IMG/VR virus record: IMGVR_UViG_3300044699_000106
Span: 1 to 39,416 of that record
Reading direction: 5' to 3' (one strand)
DNA length: 39,416 nucleotides
Origin: a virus
Part shown: one piece after another, positions 28,787 through 35,455 of the stretch
Position numbering within the stretch: position 1 is the stretch's first letter
Layout of the letters: every line of letters starts with the position of its first letter
Translations under genes and position numbers: made by a program
Notes under the pieces: model-generated
Seen by the model: the letters and a program-made list of their open reading frames with translations, nothing else
What the model was told of the DNA's origin: nothing
Database searches by the model: none

Positions 28787-29890
28787 TCATCTCCGATATT
28801 TCAACAGTTCAATATTCGCCATCAGCTTTTCCATGCGGTCAGCGTCAGATGGCGGGGCCATTGGCAGGGGCGGCGCGATGGCCGCCTTTACCAGATTGCT
28901 TCCCGAGGATACCGCGACGATGTGCTCGCGCAACTCCTCGGGCAGGGGACTGTGAACCCGCTCGGCCATGGCCGGGCTCAAAAGTTTGTCTTGAAAAATG
29001 CGGATCTTGCGGCGCCGCGCGATCTTCAGAACTTCCTCTTCGCTGTCCCATGAACGAGTGGCACGCTTAGGCTTCAGAGCCCAACCAGGAACGTCGATCC
29101 CGTTGGACGCTGTCAGGTGGGCGAACTCGCGCAGGGCGTTCAGCCACTGCTCCAACAGCTCGGCCCGGTCAAGCCAGTAAGCGAGTTGATCAGGCATCAG
29201 CTCGGCCACAACGACCGGCAGCGAGCCAAGCACGAGGCCGCGCAGCTTCGGGCAGACCGGCCGCGCCTTGCAGAAGCGGCACCAGCTGCCCGGCTGCAGG
29301 TCGGTGGAGCCGTCCACTGCTGCCTTGATCGCGGCCTGGGCCTCGCGGCCCCACTCCAGCACCCGCTCGACGGGGCAGTCCCAGCTCTTGACCGGCTCGT
29401 CCTCACAAGCCGGCTGCACAACTGTCAACTTCACGCGCTCGGGATAGGGCCGATCGTCGCCCAGCATCGCCAGCCACGCATAGCACATCAGCTGGTCGTT
29501 CTCTTCAGGACTGACCAGGATGCCGAAACCAGCCTTCAAGTCGACCACTTCCATCCACGGGCCGGTGCGGCAGATGAAGTCCGGGGTGCCAAACAGCAGC
29601 ACGTTGTAGGCCAGCGGCTGCTCGATGTGCCAGTCGTCGGCCTCGGCCATCAGGCCCTGCACGTACTTCAGGTAGGGCTTGAGGAACAAGTAGTCCGGAC
29701 TCGACTTGGCCATGACACCCGAGGGTTCCTTGACCGTCAGGTAGCTGGCGGCCAGGGCGTGTAAACGGGTGCCCTCGCGGCTGTACTCGGTGTCTTCGCG
29801 GTCGGGCAGTTGAAGAGCCAAACCAAACGAGCCGCGGCAGTTCAGCCAGCGCGCGGCTGAACTGGGTGCAAAAGGTGCATGTTGTCCCAT
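28787..29890 (-). CDS. PD-(D/E)XK exonuclease, Cas4/RecB-like (DUF2800 type)
   Basis: 367 residues, unbroken, with AAAGGAC before ATG 29890. Nuclease motifs: GTPDFI (101-106), EVVDLKAG (114-121) and ENDQLMCYA (130-138), the conserved QxxxY-type element of RecB-family enzymes. Cysteines in WCRFCKARPVCP plus an N-terminal WLNC suggest an iron-sulfur or zinc site as in Cas4. It would resect DNA ends for phage recombination. First gene of the replication block, downstream of the promoter palindrome at 29915 and of the pentamer array. The CGTGTAAACG copy at 29758-29767 forces a TTA leucine (TRLHA). Confidence 0.83.
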   Translation of the reverse strand: MGQHAPFAPSSAARWLNCRGSFGLALQLPDREDTEYSREGTRLHALAASYLTVKEPSGVMAKSSPDYLFLKPYLKYVQGLMAEADDWHIEQPLAYNVLLFGTPDFICRTGPWMEVVDLKAGFGILVSPEENDQLMCYAWLAMLGDDRPYPERVKLTVVQPACEDEPVKSWDCPVERVLEWGREAQAAIKAAVDGSTDLQPGSWCRFCKARPVCPKLRGLVLGSLPVVVAELMPDQLAYWLDRAELLEQWLNALREFAHLTASNGIDVPGWALKPKRATRSWDSEEEVLKIARRRKIRIFQDKLLSPAMAERVHSPLPEELREHIVAVSSGSNLVKAAIAPPLPMAPPSDADRMEKLMANIELLKYRR

Positions 29891-29914
29891 GGTGGTAGTC
29901 CTTTCAAATTGATG

Positions 29915-29935
29915 CCTGGGTCATCATGACCCAGG
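29915..29935 (-). promoter_or_regulatory. Palindromic promoter of the replication module
   Basis: A 21-bp perfect palindrome around a central base (CCTGGGTCAT/ATGACCCAGG arms). Read leftward, CCCTGGGT is followed at once by CATGAT, the equivalent of the -10 box in the other family members, 33 bp before the start codon of the exonuclease. It separates the pentamer array from the first replication gene. Confidence 0.6.
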
Positions 29936-29945
29936 GCTTTCCGTG

Positions 29946-31035
29946 CCTGCCTTGCGTTGCCTTGCTCCGCCTATCCTTGCCTTGCCTTGCCCGGCCTGCC
30001 TTGCCCGGCCTGCCTCGCCCAGCCTGCCTTGCAGTGCCTTGCGGCGCCTAGCCCCGCCTTTCCAGACCTGACCTCGCCTTGCCTGCCTTGCGGTGCTTTG
30101 CCGGTCTGCGCCAAACCTCACCTTGCCCCGCCGCGCCTCGCCTGCCTTGCAGTGCCACGCCTTGCCGTACACCGCCACGCCTCGCCTCGCCATGCCACGC
30201 CTGCCTTGCGGTGCCATGCCCCGCTCGACCGCGCCTCGTCTCACCTTGCCCCGCCGTGCCTTGCCTGACCTGCCTCGCGGTGCCGGGCCATGCCGGGCCC
30301 AGCCCCGCCAAGACGCGCCAGTCCTAGCCCAGCCTGCCTTGCGGCGCCTGTCCCGACCTTGCCAAGCCATGCCAAGCCACGCCTCGCCTGCCTTGCAGTG
30401 CCTGTCCTAGCCTCGCCCGGCCGGGCCGAGCCAAGCCTCGCCTAGCCTGCCTTGCATTGCCCATCCAATCCTGGCCTGACCATGCCTCGCCATGCCCCGC
30501 CTGACCGGCCTTGCAGTGCCTGTCCAGACCCAACCCGGCCAAGCCACTCCAGGCCTAGCCTCGCCTGCCTTGCAGTGCCCCTCCGTGCCGCCCCCGGCCT
30601 CACCATTCCGCGCCTCGCCATGCCTGCCTTGCAGTGCCGTGCCGGGCCTTGCCTCTCCTGGCCCCGCCCCGCCACTCCTTGCCTGCCGTGCGTTGACATG
30701 CCTAGCCGGGCCAATCCCGGCCATACCTCGCCTCGCCTGCCGTGCCAGACCGGGCCAGTCCGCTCCAGTCCTAGCCCTGCCCTGCCTGCCTCGCATTGCC
30801 TTGCGGTGCCCCACCTTGCCAAGCCATGCCGCGCCGGGCCTCACCTAGCCTGCCTTGCGATGCCAAGTCACGCCGTGCCTTGCCCTACCGCGCCATGCCT
30901 CGCCGTGCCTGCCTTGCGGTGCCAAGCCTGTCCGCGCTATGCCACAACGCACCGCACCGTGCCATGCCGCGCCTGCCTTGCGGTGCCAAGCCATTCCAGT
31001 CCTAGCCCAGCCATGCCGAGCCTTGCCGCGCCTGC
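29946..31035. repeat. Hierarchical pentanucleotide array with 59-bp super-period
   Basis: About 1.09 kb made almost entirely of CCNNG pentamers (plus strand), commonly CCTTG, CCTCG, CCATG, CCAAG, CCCCG. A tetramer CCTG breaks the phase and is followed by CCTTG and CRGTG, forming a recurrent CCTGCCTTGCRGTGCC mark. The tetramer lies at 29946, 29995, 30009, 30023, 30082, 30141, 30200, 30269, 30333, 30387, 30446, 30505 (as CCGG), 30564, 30623, 30682, 30736, 30785, 30849, 30908, 30972 and 31031. Ten of the 20 intervals are exactly 59 bp and all equal 4+5n. It fills the space between two leftward genes completely. Open reading frames across it on both strands reflect lack of stop codons, not coding. 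Confidence 0.93.
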
Positions 31036-31036
31036 C

Positions 31037-31588
31037 TCAGTGCTGCAGCTGGCCTATCGCGTGCTCGGCCGCCGTCAACGCCTGCAGCGCGAACGAGATC
31101 CGGGCCAGCCGCTCGGGCTCGGCTCCTTGCGCGCGGGCCAGCCGCTCCAGGTCGCGCAGGCCGCTTTGTGCCTGCTGGATATTGCGCTGCAGCCGGGCGG
31201 CGGCGTCAGCGAACAGGTCGGCATCCTGGACCACCTCGATCGCCGGCTGGTAGGTCGGCTGCTCCTCCTCCGGGCTGCGGGTCAGCACGTACTGCCTGTG
31301 TTCCCGGACGTCGGGGGCCTCCTGGATGATCACGGCGCGTATCAGGGAACCCGCCTGATGGCGGCGGTGCTTCTCGGCTGCACTGAAGTCGTCCCAGTCG
31401 AAGATCGCGTGCAGCGGCGCCGCCTCGGGCCGGGCCTCGTCCACCACGATGGCGGAAGTGGCCTTGCCGTGCACCTGACGGATGCGCACCAGTTCCTCTC
31501 CTGCCACCTTGGCAGGGATCGAGTAGCGCGCGCTATCGGCATAGCTGTACTTCGGCCACTCGGCCTCAACCTTCTTCTTGCGTGGCAT
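31037..31588 (-). CDS. Conserved phage protein of unknown function (array side)
   Basis: 183 residues, start 31588 after TGAGGAGGGCAC. N-terminus MPRKKKVEAEWPKYSY is basic; the core LHAIFDWDDFSAAEKHRRHQA and SLIRAVIIQEAP is a pattern I recall from other phage early regions; the C-terminal third is a helical, coiled-coil-like ARLQRNIQQAQSGLRDLERL. Its stop codon is 1 bp from the pentamer array. Nine bp separate it from the previous gene, so the two are cotranscribed. Function unknown. Confidence 0.65.
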   Translation of the reverse strand: MPRKKKVEAEWPKYSYADSARYSIPAKVAGEELVRIRQVHGKATSAIVVDEARPEAAPLHAIFDWDDFSAAEKHRRHQAGSLIRAVIIQEAPDVREHRQYVLTRSPEEEQPTYQPAIEVVQDADLFADAAARLQRNIQQAQSGLRDLERLARAQGAEPERLARISFALQALTAAEHAIGQLQH

Positions 31589-31597
31589 GTGCCCTCC

Positions 31598-32302
31598 TCA
31601 GGTGATGTTGAAGTGCTTGCGGACCGCGGCTTCCTCGCTGGCCGGCACCAGTGCGAAGGTGCCCCAGCCGCAGCCGGCGGACGACTTGCTGTCGGGCCGC
31701 CCGGCGCCGATGCCGACCTGACCGCCGACCCGCGCCAGCAGGTTCAGGATGTCCGGCAGCTTGAACTGGTCCTGGTCGAAGCGCACGCGCAGTACGCAGG
31801 CCCAGTCGCGGTACTGCGGCCGGCTGCGCACGTCGGCCACGCCGGTCGCGTTGCGGGTATGCGCGGTAAAAACGCGCGATTCGCCGAAGATGCGCACGAG
31901 CGGCAGGCCGTCGAAGGTGTCGTGGCCGTCGGCGACGATGAACACCGAGAGCTTGGCCAGGGTCATTTTGAAAGCGACCAGCCGGCAGGCGCTGATCATG
32001 CCGGCCCGGAAGGCAGCGGCGTTGATGCCTTCCCAGTTGCCGTCCTCGCTGCGGTAGCGCGCGGCCTCGGCTTCGACCTCGTAGTCGCGTGCCGTGCGCT
32101 CCTTGCGGTTGCGGGCGGTGGTGCCCTCCTGCATCTTGAGCATCAGCTCGGCCTTTTTAGCGAAGCGCTCGATCACCAGCGGCGCAGTGCCGCGGATCAG
32201 GAAGTCGACGGTGCCGATGCTCGGCGGGGAGATGACGACGGCATCAGCCGCGGGTGCGACCAGCCCGGCGGATGCCGCGGTCTTTGTCTTGGTGGTAGCC
32301 AC
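31598..32302 (-). CDS. Conserved early protein with glycine-rich C-terminal motif
   Basis: 234 residues, start 32302 after AAGGAAAATTCTGTGG. Mixed alpha/beta core (IGTVDFLIRGTAPLVIERF, INAAAFRAGMISACRLV, LSVFIVADGHDTFDGLPLVR) and a conserved-looking C-terminal loop GIGAGRPDSKSSAGCGWG before TFALV. Such G-x-G-x-G-R-P ... G-x-G-x-F loops recall RAMP/Cas7-like RNA-binding folds and also turn up in uncharacterised phage recombination neighbours; neither is shown here. Pairs with the next gene downstream. Unknown function. Confidence 0.6.
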   Translation of the reverse strand: MATTKTKTAASAGLVAPAADAVVISPPSIGTVDFLIRGTAPLVIERFAKKAELMLKMQEGTTARNRKERTARDYEVEAEAARYRSEDGNWEGINAAAFRAGMISACRLVAFKMTLAKLSVFIVADGHDTFDGLPLVRIFGESRVFTAHTRNATGVADVRSRPQYRDWACVLRVRFDQDQFKLPDILNLLARVGGQVGIGAGRPDSKSSAGCGWGTFALVPASEEAAVRKHFNIT

Positions 32303-32332
32303 AGAATTTTCCTTGTGTGTGTGCCTGGGGTT

Positions 32333-32446
32333 TCAGTCGCTGTAGCAGGTGAAGTCGCCGTTGTACGAGCGATAGCAGCGGGTGGTGCCGGCCTGGGCGA
32401 CGCCGATGGCGGCCAGGACGAGGAGGGCAATGACAAACTTCTTCAT
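32333..32446 (-). CDS. 37-residue secreted peptide with one Cys pair
   Basis: MKKFVIALLVLAAIGVAQA is a textbook signal peptide with an AQA cleavage site, leaving an 18-residue mature peptide that has two Cys (TRCYRSY ... FTCYSD), so probably one disulfide in the periplasm. Starts at ATG 32446; weak ribosome-binding site. A half-palindrome GTGCCTGGGGTTTCA lies at its end (32321-32335). Possible roles are superinfection exclusion or envelope modification; nothing shows which. Confidence 0.65.
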   Translation of the reverse strand: MKKFVIALLVLAAIGVAQAGTTRCYRSYNGDFTCYSD

Positions 32447-32497
32447 GGTTTCACTTTCAGTGGTAGGTGGGGCCTCCGGCCCCGGTTAGGGAATCAG

Positions 32498-32683
32498 TCA
32501 GGGCAGCAGCGCGAACACGTAGTCCGGCTCCAGCCCGATGTCATACAGCAGCTCTTCGGGGTCTTCGCCCTCCAGCACGCGCTTGCGCATGCTCTCCAGT
32601 TCGCGGCGGGCCTCGGTGTCGTCCAGGCCCTCGCGCCGCACCAGCTGGGCCAGGATCGCCTTCTCGTCGTAACTCATGCTCAT
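32498..32683 (-). CDS. Small acidic early protein
   Basis: 61 residues, all helical and acidic: MSMSYDEKAILAQLVRREG, DDTEARRELESMRKRVLEGE, DPEELLYDIGLEPDYVF. GGAAATGAGC provides a start with AAAAGGAAA upstream. Driven by the palindromic promoter at 32713. I recall similar short EELLYDIGLEPDYV proteins in other phages; unknown function. Confidence 0.7.
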   Translation of the reverse strand: MSMSYDEKAILAQLVRREGLDDTEARRELESMRKRVLEGEDPEELLYDIGLEPDYVFALLP

Positions 32684-32712
32684 TTCCTTTTCGTTTCGTC
32701 TTCAGAGGTTTG

Positions 32713-32741
32713 ATTCTAACCCAGGGTTTCATGCCTGGGGT
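32713..32741 (-). promoter_or_regulatory. Palindromic promoter (32683 gene)
   Basis: Leftward: ATGAAACCCTGGGT directly followed by TAGAAT, which starts 30 bp upstream of the start codon. A second arm makes an ACCCAGG/CCTGGGGT inverted repeat with an 8-nt spacer. Confidence 0.6.
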
Positions 32742-32751
32742 GTGACTTATT

Positions 32752-33345
32752 TCATGAACCTGCCACTTCCACGCCTTCCCAGGCATGGCAGGCCGGGCAG
32801 GACATGTTGCCCTCGACCATGTCGATCACGGACTGCGTGAGCCTCCAGATCGCGCCGCAGCTGCCGCAGGCGCACTTCAACATACGTGCCTTCTGGGGCT
32901 TCACGGGCGACATCGACTTGTCGAGCGTGGAGTGCGGAAACTCGCCGAAGCGGGCCACCACGCGGGCCGTCCAGGCCTGCGCCAGCTCAGCCGGCGGCTG
33001 CATCTGGGTCGGCTTGCCGGTCAAGCCCATCTGCCGGGCGATCGCCACCCAGCCGGTCTTGTGGCCGTTCACGCAGTCGTCCACGGCATGGGCCAGCTCG
33101 TGCGCCAGGATGGCCACCACGGTCACGCTGTCGGCGATACGCGGGGAGATAAAAACCTCGTTGATGCCGGCCTGCGAAGCCGCACGCGACCAGCACTCGC
33201 CGATCCTGCGGACGGGCGAGCCGCCGCCGGGCCACGAGCAGCTCACCTTGACGGGCGGCACGTCCACGCCCTGCTGGCTGACGGCCGAGCGGATCACCTG
33301 GACCGCCCCTTCGAGCCACGCTTCACGGGTTACCTGCCTGCTCAT
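32752..33345 (-). CDS. SprT-like zinc metalloprotease
   Basis: 197 residues. AHELAHAVD places the HExxH zinc-protease motif at residues 82-86, with His95 (NGHKTGW) as a likely third ligand. A C-terminal zinc ribbon follows: CACGSC (158-163) and CPAC (183-186). HExxH plus a zinc ribbon is the layout of the SprT/Spartan family, DNA-dependent proteases that in eukaryotes remove proteins crosslinked to DNA. Start 33345 after CCAGGAGCAAAGAG. It has its own palindromic promoter at 33379. It might clear host or phage proteins from DNA early in infection; inference. Confidence 0.82.
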   Translation of the reverse strand: MSRQVTREAWLEGAVQVIRSAVSQQGVDVPPVKVSCSWPGGGSPVRRIGECWSRAASQAGINEVFISPRIADSVTVVAILAHELAHAVDDCVNGHKTGWVAIARQMGLTGKPTQMQPPAELAQAWTARVVARFGEFPHSTLDKSMSPVKPQKARMLKCACGSCGAIWRLTQSVIDMVEGNMSCPACHAWEGVEVAGS

Positions 33346-33361
33346 CTCTTTGCTCCTGGCT

Positions 33362-33369
33362 GTTTAAAC
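33362..33369 (-). promoter_or_regulatory. GTTTAAAC motif in the leader of the SprT-like gene
   Basis: Palindromic copy 16 bp before the start codon and 9 bp downstream of the -10 box at 33379, that is within the transcribed leader. A word TTTCGCACA at 33413-33421 also recurs beside the copy at 35448. Confidence 0.5.
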
Positions 33370-33378
33370 GATGAAGAG

Positions 33379-33398
33379 ATGATAACCCAGGGTTTCAT
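33379..33398 (-). promoter_or_regulatory. Palindromic promoter (SprT-like gene)
   Basis: Leftward: ATGAAACCCTGGGT followed directly by TATCAT, 34 bp upstream of the start codon. CAGACA lies 17 bp further upstream as a possible -35 (four of six consensus bases). Confidence 0.65.
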
Positions 33399-33421
33399 TC
33401 TTGTCTGTGTGGTTTCGCACA

Positions 33422-33685
33422 CTAGTGCCCCGGGCTTGAAGGGGACACGCCCGAGCTGTCGGTGACGAAGGGCATGTCCTCGACCGCCCAGTGGGCGAAC
33501 TCGGCCGCCTTGGAGGCGTCCACGTCGGTGGAGATGTGGACCTTGCCGGTGTTGTTCTCGGCCAGGATGACCATGAAGACGGCGTCGACGCCGATCAGCT
33601 CGACGCCGCGCGCGATCAGGATGGCGGCGGCCTCGGCGAGGGCCTGCATCTTCTCGTAGTGCATCTTCTCTTCAGTCGTGGGCAT
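33422..33685 (-). CDS. Small early protein, unknown function
   Basis: 87 residues from ATG 33685, which has GGAG six bases upstream; an upstream in-frame ATG would overlap the neighbouring gene and is less likely. The N-terminus is polar (MPTTEEKMHYEKMQALAEAA), then hydrophobic ILIARGVELIGVDAVFMVIL, then a strand-helix end VHISTDVDASKAAEFAHW. Looks like a small alpha/beta protein. No family recognised. Confidence 0.65.
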   Translation of the reverse strand: MPTTEEKMHYEKMQALAEAAAILIARGVELIGVDAVFMVILAENNTGKVHISTDVDASKAAEFAHWAVEDMPFVTDSSGVSPSSPGH

Positions 33686-33737
33686 GGGATCTCCAGGAGG
33701 GGTCGGGAAGGGCCCTGGCGGGCCCGTGGTGGCACGA

Positions 33738-34418
33738 TCAGAATTTCCCAGCACAAGTGGGGCCGATGCCGCGCTCGATCGATTCTGGGTCGGTCAGGTC
33801 ACGCGAGCAAACCGAGCAGCGACCGCTCAACTTGCCATGCAGGGCCGCGGCGGCCTCGGGGTCGGCCTCGATCAGCAGCAAGGCGTCGAGCACGGCCTGC
33901 ATGTCGATGCCGGGCCGGCCGTAGATGGACAGCACGCCACCCTCGATCTTGCCGACCACGCGCTCGGCGGCCTCGTGCTTCACCCAGCAAAGTGACGCTT
34001 GATTTTTACGAGTGACGGTGAGCTTGCCGATGGTCAGCTTGGACAGGCGCTGCATCAGGTCAAAGAGCCGCGGCAGGCGCGTCTCGGGGTCACGAGCCGG
34101 GGCGGCCTTGTGCAGTTGCTCGATACGCTCATACGTAGCCGGCAGCGCCTTGCGGGGCTTGGACCACTCGATCAGCTGGACCGCGTACTGGCGCTGGCGG
34201 TCGCTCGCGAAGGAGCCGAACTGCTCCAGCTTGGTCGCGATGTCGTGGCAGGTCGCGGCCTTGCCGTTGGCGAAGTCGTCGCGGCGCGCTGCCCAGCGGG
34301 TGGCAGCTTCGCGCAACTCGACGGCGCAGTGCATCGCCTGGGCCACGTCGGCCGGCTGGGCCTGGGCGGCCTCGTGGCGGGCGAAGGGGGTGAAGCTGGC
34401 GGGGTTGAAGCTGGTCAT
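33738..34418 (-). CDS. Early protein with C-terminal DUF6011-like zinc motif
   Basis: 226 residues from ATG 34418 (SD GAGCAGACC). The N-terminal part is helical (AQAMHCAVELREAATRWAAR, SDRQRQYAVQLIEWS); the C-terminus CSVCSRDLTDPESIERGIGPTCAGKF-type segment (CSVCSRDLT ... GIGPTCA) is the zinc-binding signature of DUF6011, a small domain often found in plasmid and phage proteins beside nucleic-acid domains. The frame is open further upstream but that region belongs to the neighbour. Driven by the palindromic promoter at 34450. Confidence 0.75.
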   Translation of the reverse strand: MTSFNPASFTPFARHEAAQAQPADVAQAMHCAVELREAATRWAARRDDFANGKAATCHDIATKLEQFGSFASDRQRQYAVQLIEWSKPRKALPATYERIEQLHKAAPARDPETRLPRLFDLMQRLSKLTIGKLTVTRKNQASLCWVKHEAAERVVGKIEGGVLSIYGRPGIDMQAVLDALLLIEADPEAAAALHGKLSGRCSVCSRDLTDPESIERGIGPTCAGKF

Positions 34419-34449
34419 GGTCTGCTCTCGTTTCGGTTGGTATGCTGCA

Positions 34450-34478
34450 ATTATAGCCCGGGGTTTCAAGCCCCGGGC
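34450..34478 (-). promoter_or_regulatory. Palindromic promoter (34418 gene)
   Basis: Leftward: an 8-bp perfect inverted repeat GCCCGGGG/CCCCGGGC with loop CTTGAAA, followed directly by a consensus TATAAT, which begins 32 bp upstream of the start codon. No -35 match at normal spacing. The CGTTTACACG copy at 34483-34492 lies 5 bp upstream. Confidence 0.68.
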
Positions 34479-34485
34479 GTGACGT

Positions 34486-34728
34486 TTACACGCTTTTGAG
34501 CTGCTGCGTGTGGACGTGGTGCAGGGTGGAGAGGTCAGCCTGCGTGCGGGCCAGGATGCGCAGGATCTCGCGCTTGGCGTAGCCATCCTCCATGCAGGAG
34601 GCCAGCTGCTCGATGTCGCCCAGGGCCTCGCCGCGCACGACCGCCTTGGCGGCGTTGTAGGAGAGCTTCAGGGCGACGACGTCGGGGGTGGTCATCTGCT
34701 TGTAGGCGGCGATGTTGCTGGTGTTCAT
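34486..34728 (-). CDS. Small early protein; stop codon lies in the dispersed motif
   Basis: 80 residues: MNTSNIAAYKQMTTPDVVAL, helices ALGDIEQLASCMEDGYAKRE and ILRILARTQADLSTLH, ending QQLKSV. Its stop codon TAA is the centre of GTGTAAAC at 34484-34491. Promoter at 34762. No family recognised. Confidence 0.68.
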   Translation of the reverse strand: MNTSNIAAYKQMTTPDVVALKLSYNAAKAVVRGEALGDIEQLASCMEDGYAKREILRILARTQADLSTLHHVHTQQLKSV

Positions 34729-34761
34729 GTCTGGCTTCCGGTTTCGTGTTGCGATGAAGAG

Positions 34762-34789
34762 ATTATGAAGCCTCAGGCTACAACGTCAA
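34762..34789 (-). promoter_or_regulatory. Palindromic promoter (34728 gene), with good -35
   Basis: Leftward: TTGACG, 16-bp spacer, CATAAT. The spacer contains the palindrome GCCTGAGGC ending 3 bp before the -10 box. The -10 box begins 34 bp upstream of the start codon. This is the member that best fits a sigma-70 promoter. Confidence 0.75.
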
Positions 34790-34793
34790 GTGA

Positions 34794-34922
34794 TTACTGC
34801 ACGTTTTCGTCGTCGTCGTCGTCGTCGTCCTTGGGCAGGGCGCGGATCAGGATCTCCAGGCCGGCAGCGGCGGCGATCACCGCCACGGCCAGGATCAGCA
34901 GGAGGGTGACCGGCCAGGGCAC
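34794..34922 (-). CDS. Small membrane protein with poly-Asp tail (42 aa)
   Basis: GTG 34922, starting 4 bp after the previous stop. Residues 3-29 are hydrophobic (WPVTLLLILAVAVIAAAAGL and on to IRAL), then PK, seven Asp and a short end ENVQ. One membrane helix with an acidic cytoplasmic or periplasmic tail. The Asp run is a (GAC)7 trinucleotide tract that could change length by slippage. Could be a lysis or exclusion protein; no direct evidence. Confidence 0.55.
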   Translation of the reverse strand: MPWPVTLLLILAVAVIAAAAGLEILIRALPKDDDDDDDENVQ

Positions 34923-34925
34923 GGC

Positions 34926-35129
34926 TTACTCCTCCACCCCGTCGAGCTGGGCCAGGGCGTCGGCCTCGTCCAGGCCGGCGAGCGGCTTGGCCAGGGCAAT
35001 GGCCGCGGTGCGGTTCCAGCGGGTCTGGACGAGGCACTCGGCGGCGACGGCGTCGGAGACGCCGGCCACGTCGCCCACCTGGAGCATCAGGTCGTAGCGG
35101 CGGGCGACGGGGAGGAGGAGGAGTTGCAT
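34926..35129 (-). CDS. Small early protein, UBA-like helical
   Basis: 67 residues: MQLLLLPVARRYDLMLQVGD, then VSDAVAAECLVQTRWNRTAAIAL, then a short acidic end. The TRWNRTAAIALA pattern resembles the UBA-type three-helix bundle (Trp, then Ala-Ala-Ile-x-x-Leu), known in elongation factor Ts and ubiquitin-associated proteins; this is a weak similarity. Start 35129 after AAGGAAAACCACC. Confidence 0.6.
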   Translation of the reverse strand: MQLLLLPVARRYDLMLQVGDVAGVSDAVAAECLVQTRWNRTAAIALAKPLAGLDEADALAQLDGVEE

Positions 35130-35175
35130 GGTGGTTTTCCTTGGGGAGGGGCCGCAGCCCCGGGGGTTGTGGTGC

Positions 35176-35361
35176 TCAGGCGGTCAGCTTGCAGACGTCC
35201 TCGGGGTAGCCCCAGGACAGCTGCTCGATGGTGTCGACCGCGGCCTTGCCGCCGGCTGCACGGTAGGCGGCCAGGGCGGATTTTTCGCTGCCGGCGGTGA
35301 CGAAGGCGACGACCTTGGCGTTGGACCAGATCTTGTAGAGGTTGCGGAAGGCGTTGAGCAT
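35176..35361 (-). CDS. Small early protein, first gene of the leftward unit
   Basis: 61 residues: MLNAFRNLYKIWSNAKVVAFV, then SALAAYRAAGGKAAVDTIEQL, then GYPEDVCKLTA. Helical, slightly basic N-terminus. First gene after the divergent region, 34 bp from its -10 box. A GC hairpin (GGGGC/GCCCC) follows it at 35150. No family recognised. Confidence 0.62.
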   Translation of the reverse strand: MLNAFRNLYKIWSNAKVVAFVTAGSEKSALAAYRAAGGKAAVDTIEQLSWGYPEDVCKLTA

Positions 35362-35394
35362 TTGCGGCTTTCAGGTGTCGGTTGGTATGAGTGA

Positions 35395-35416
35395 ATTATG
35401 CAGCCTGGGGCTTCAC
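35395..35416 (-). promoter_or_regulatory. Palindromic promoter opening the leftward unit
   Basis: Leftward: GTGAAGCCCCAGGCTG followed by CATAAT, 34 bp upstream of the start codon at 35361. Upstream is an inverted repeat TTGCA-CTA-TGCAA (leftward reading) and the word TGTGCGAAAT. This is the most upstream member of the family. Confidence 0.62.
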
Positions 35417-35447
35417 TTGCATAGTGCAATTTCGCACATTCCTGCCT

Positions 35448-35455
35448 GTTTAAAC
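35448..35455 (-). promoter_or_regulatory. GTTTAAAC motif at the edge of the divergent region
   Basis: Palindromic copy between the leftward promoter at 35395 and the hairpin-rich region, enclosed by a CCTG ... CAGG pair (35444 to 35466). TTTCGCACA lies 17 bp to its left, as beside the copy at 33362. Confidence 0.5.

Noticed and set aside
29946-31035. CRISPR array
   Set aside because: The recurrent mark is only about 14-16 nt, the intervening sequence is itself pentameric, and no cas operon is present.
29924-31253. Long open frames on both strands across the pentamer array (for example minus 29924-30370, plus 30452-32713)
   Set aside because: A GC-rich pentamer repeat lacks stop codons in all frames; the products are repeats shifted with each tetramer and the plus-strand frame runs antisense over three supported genes.
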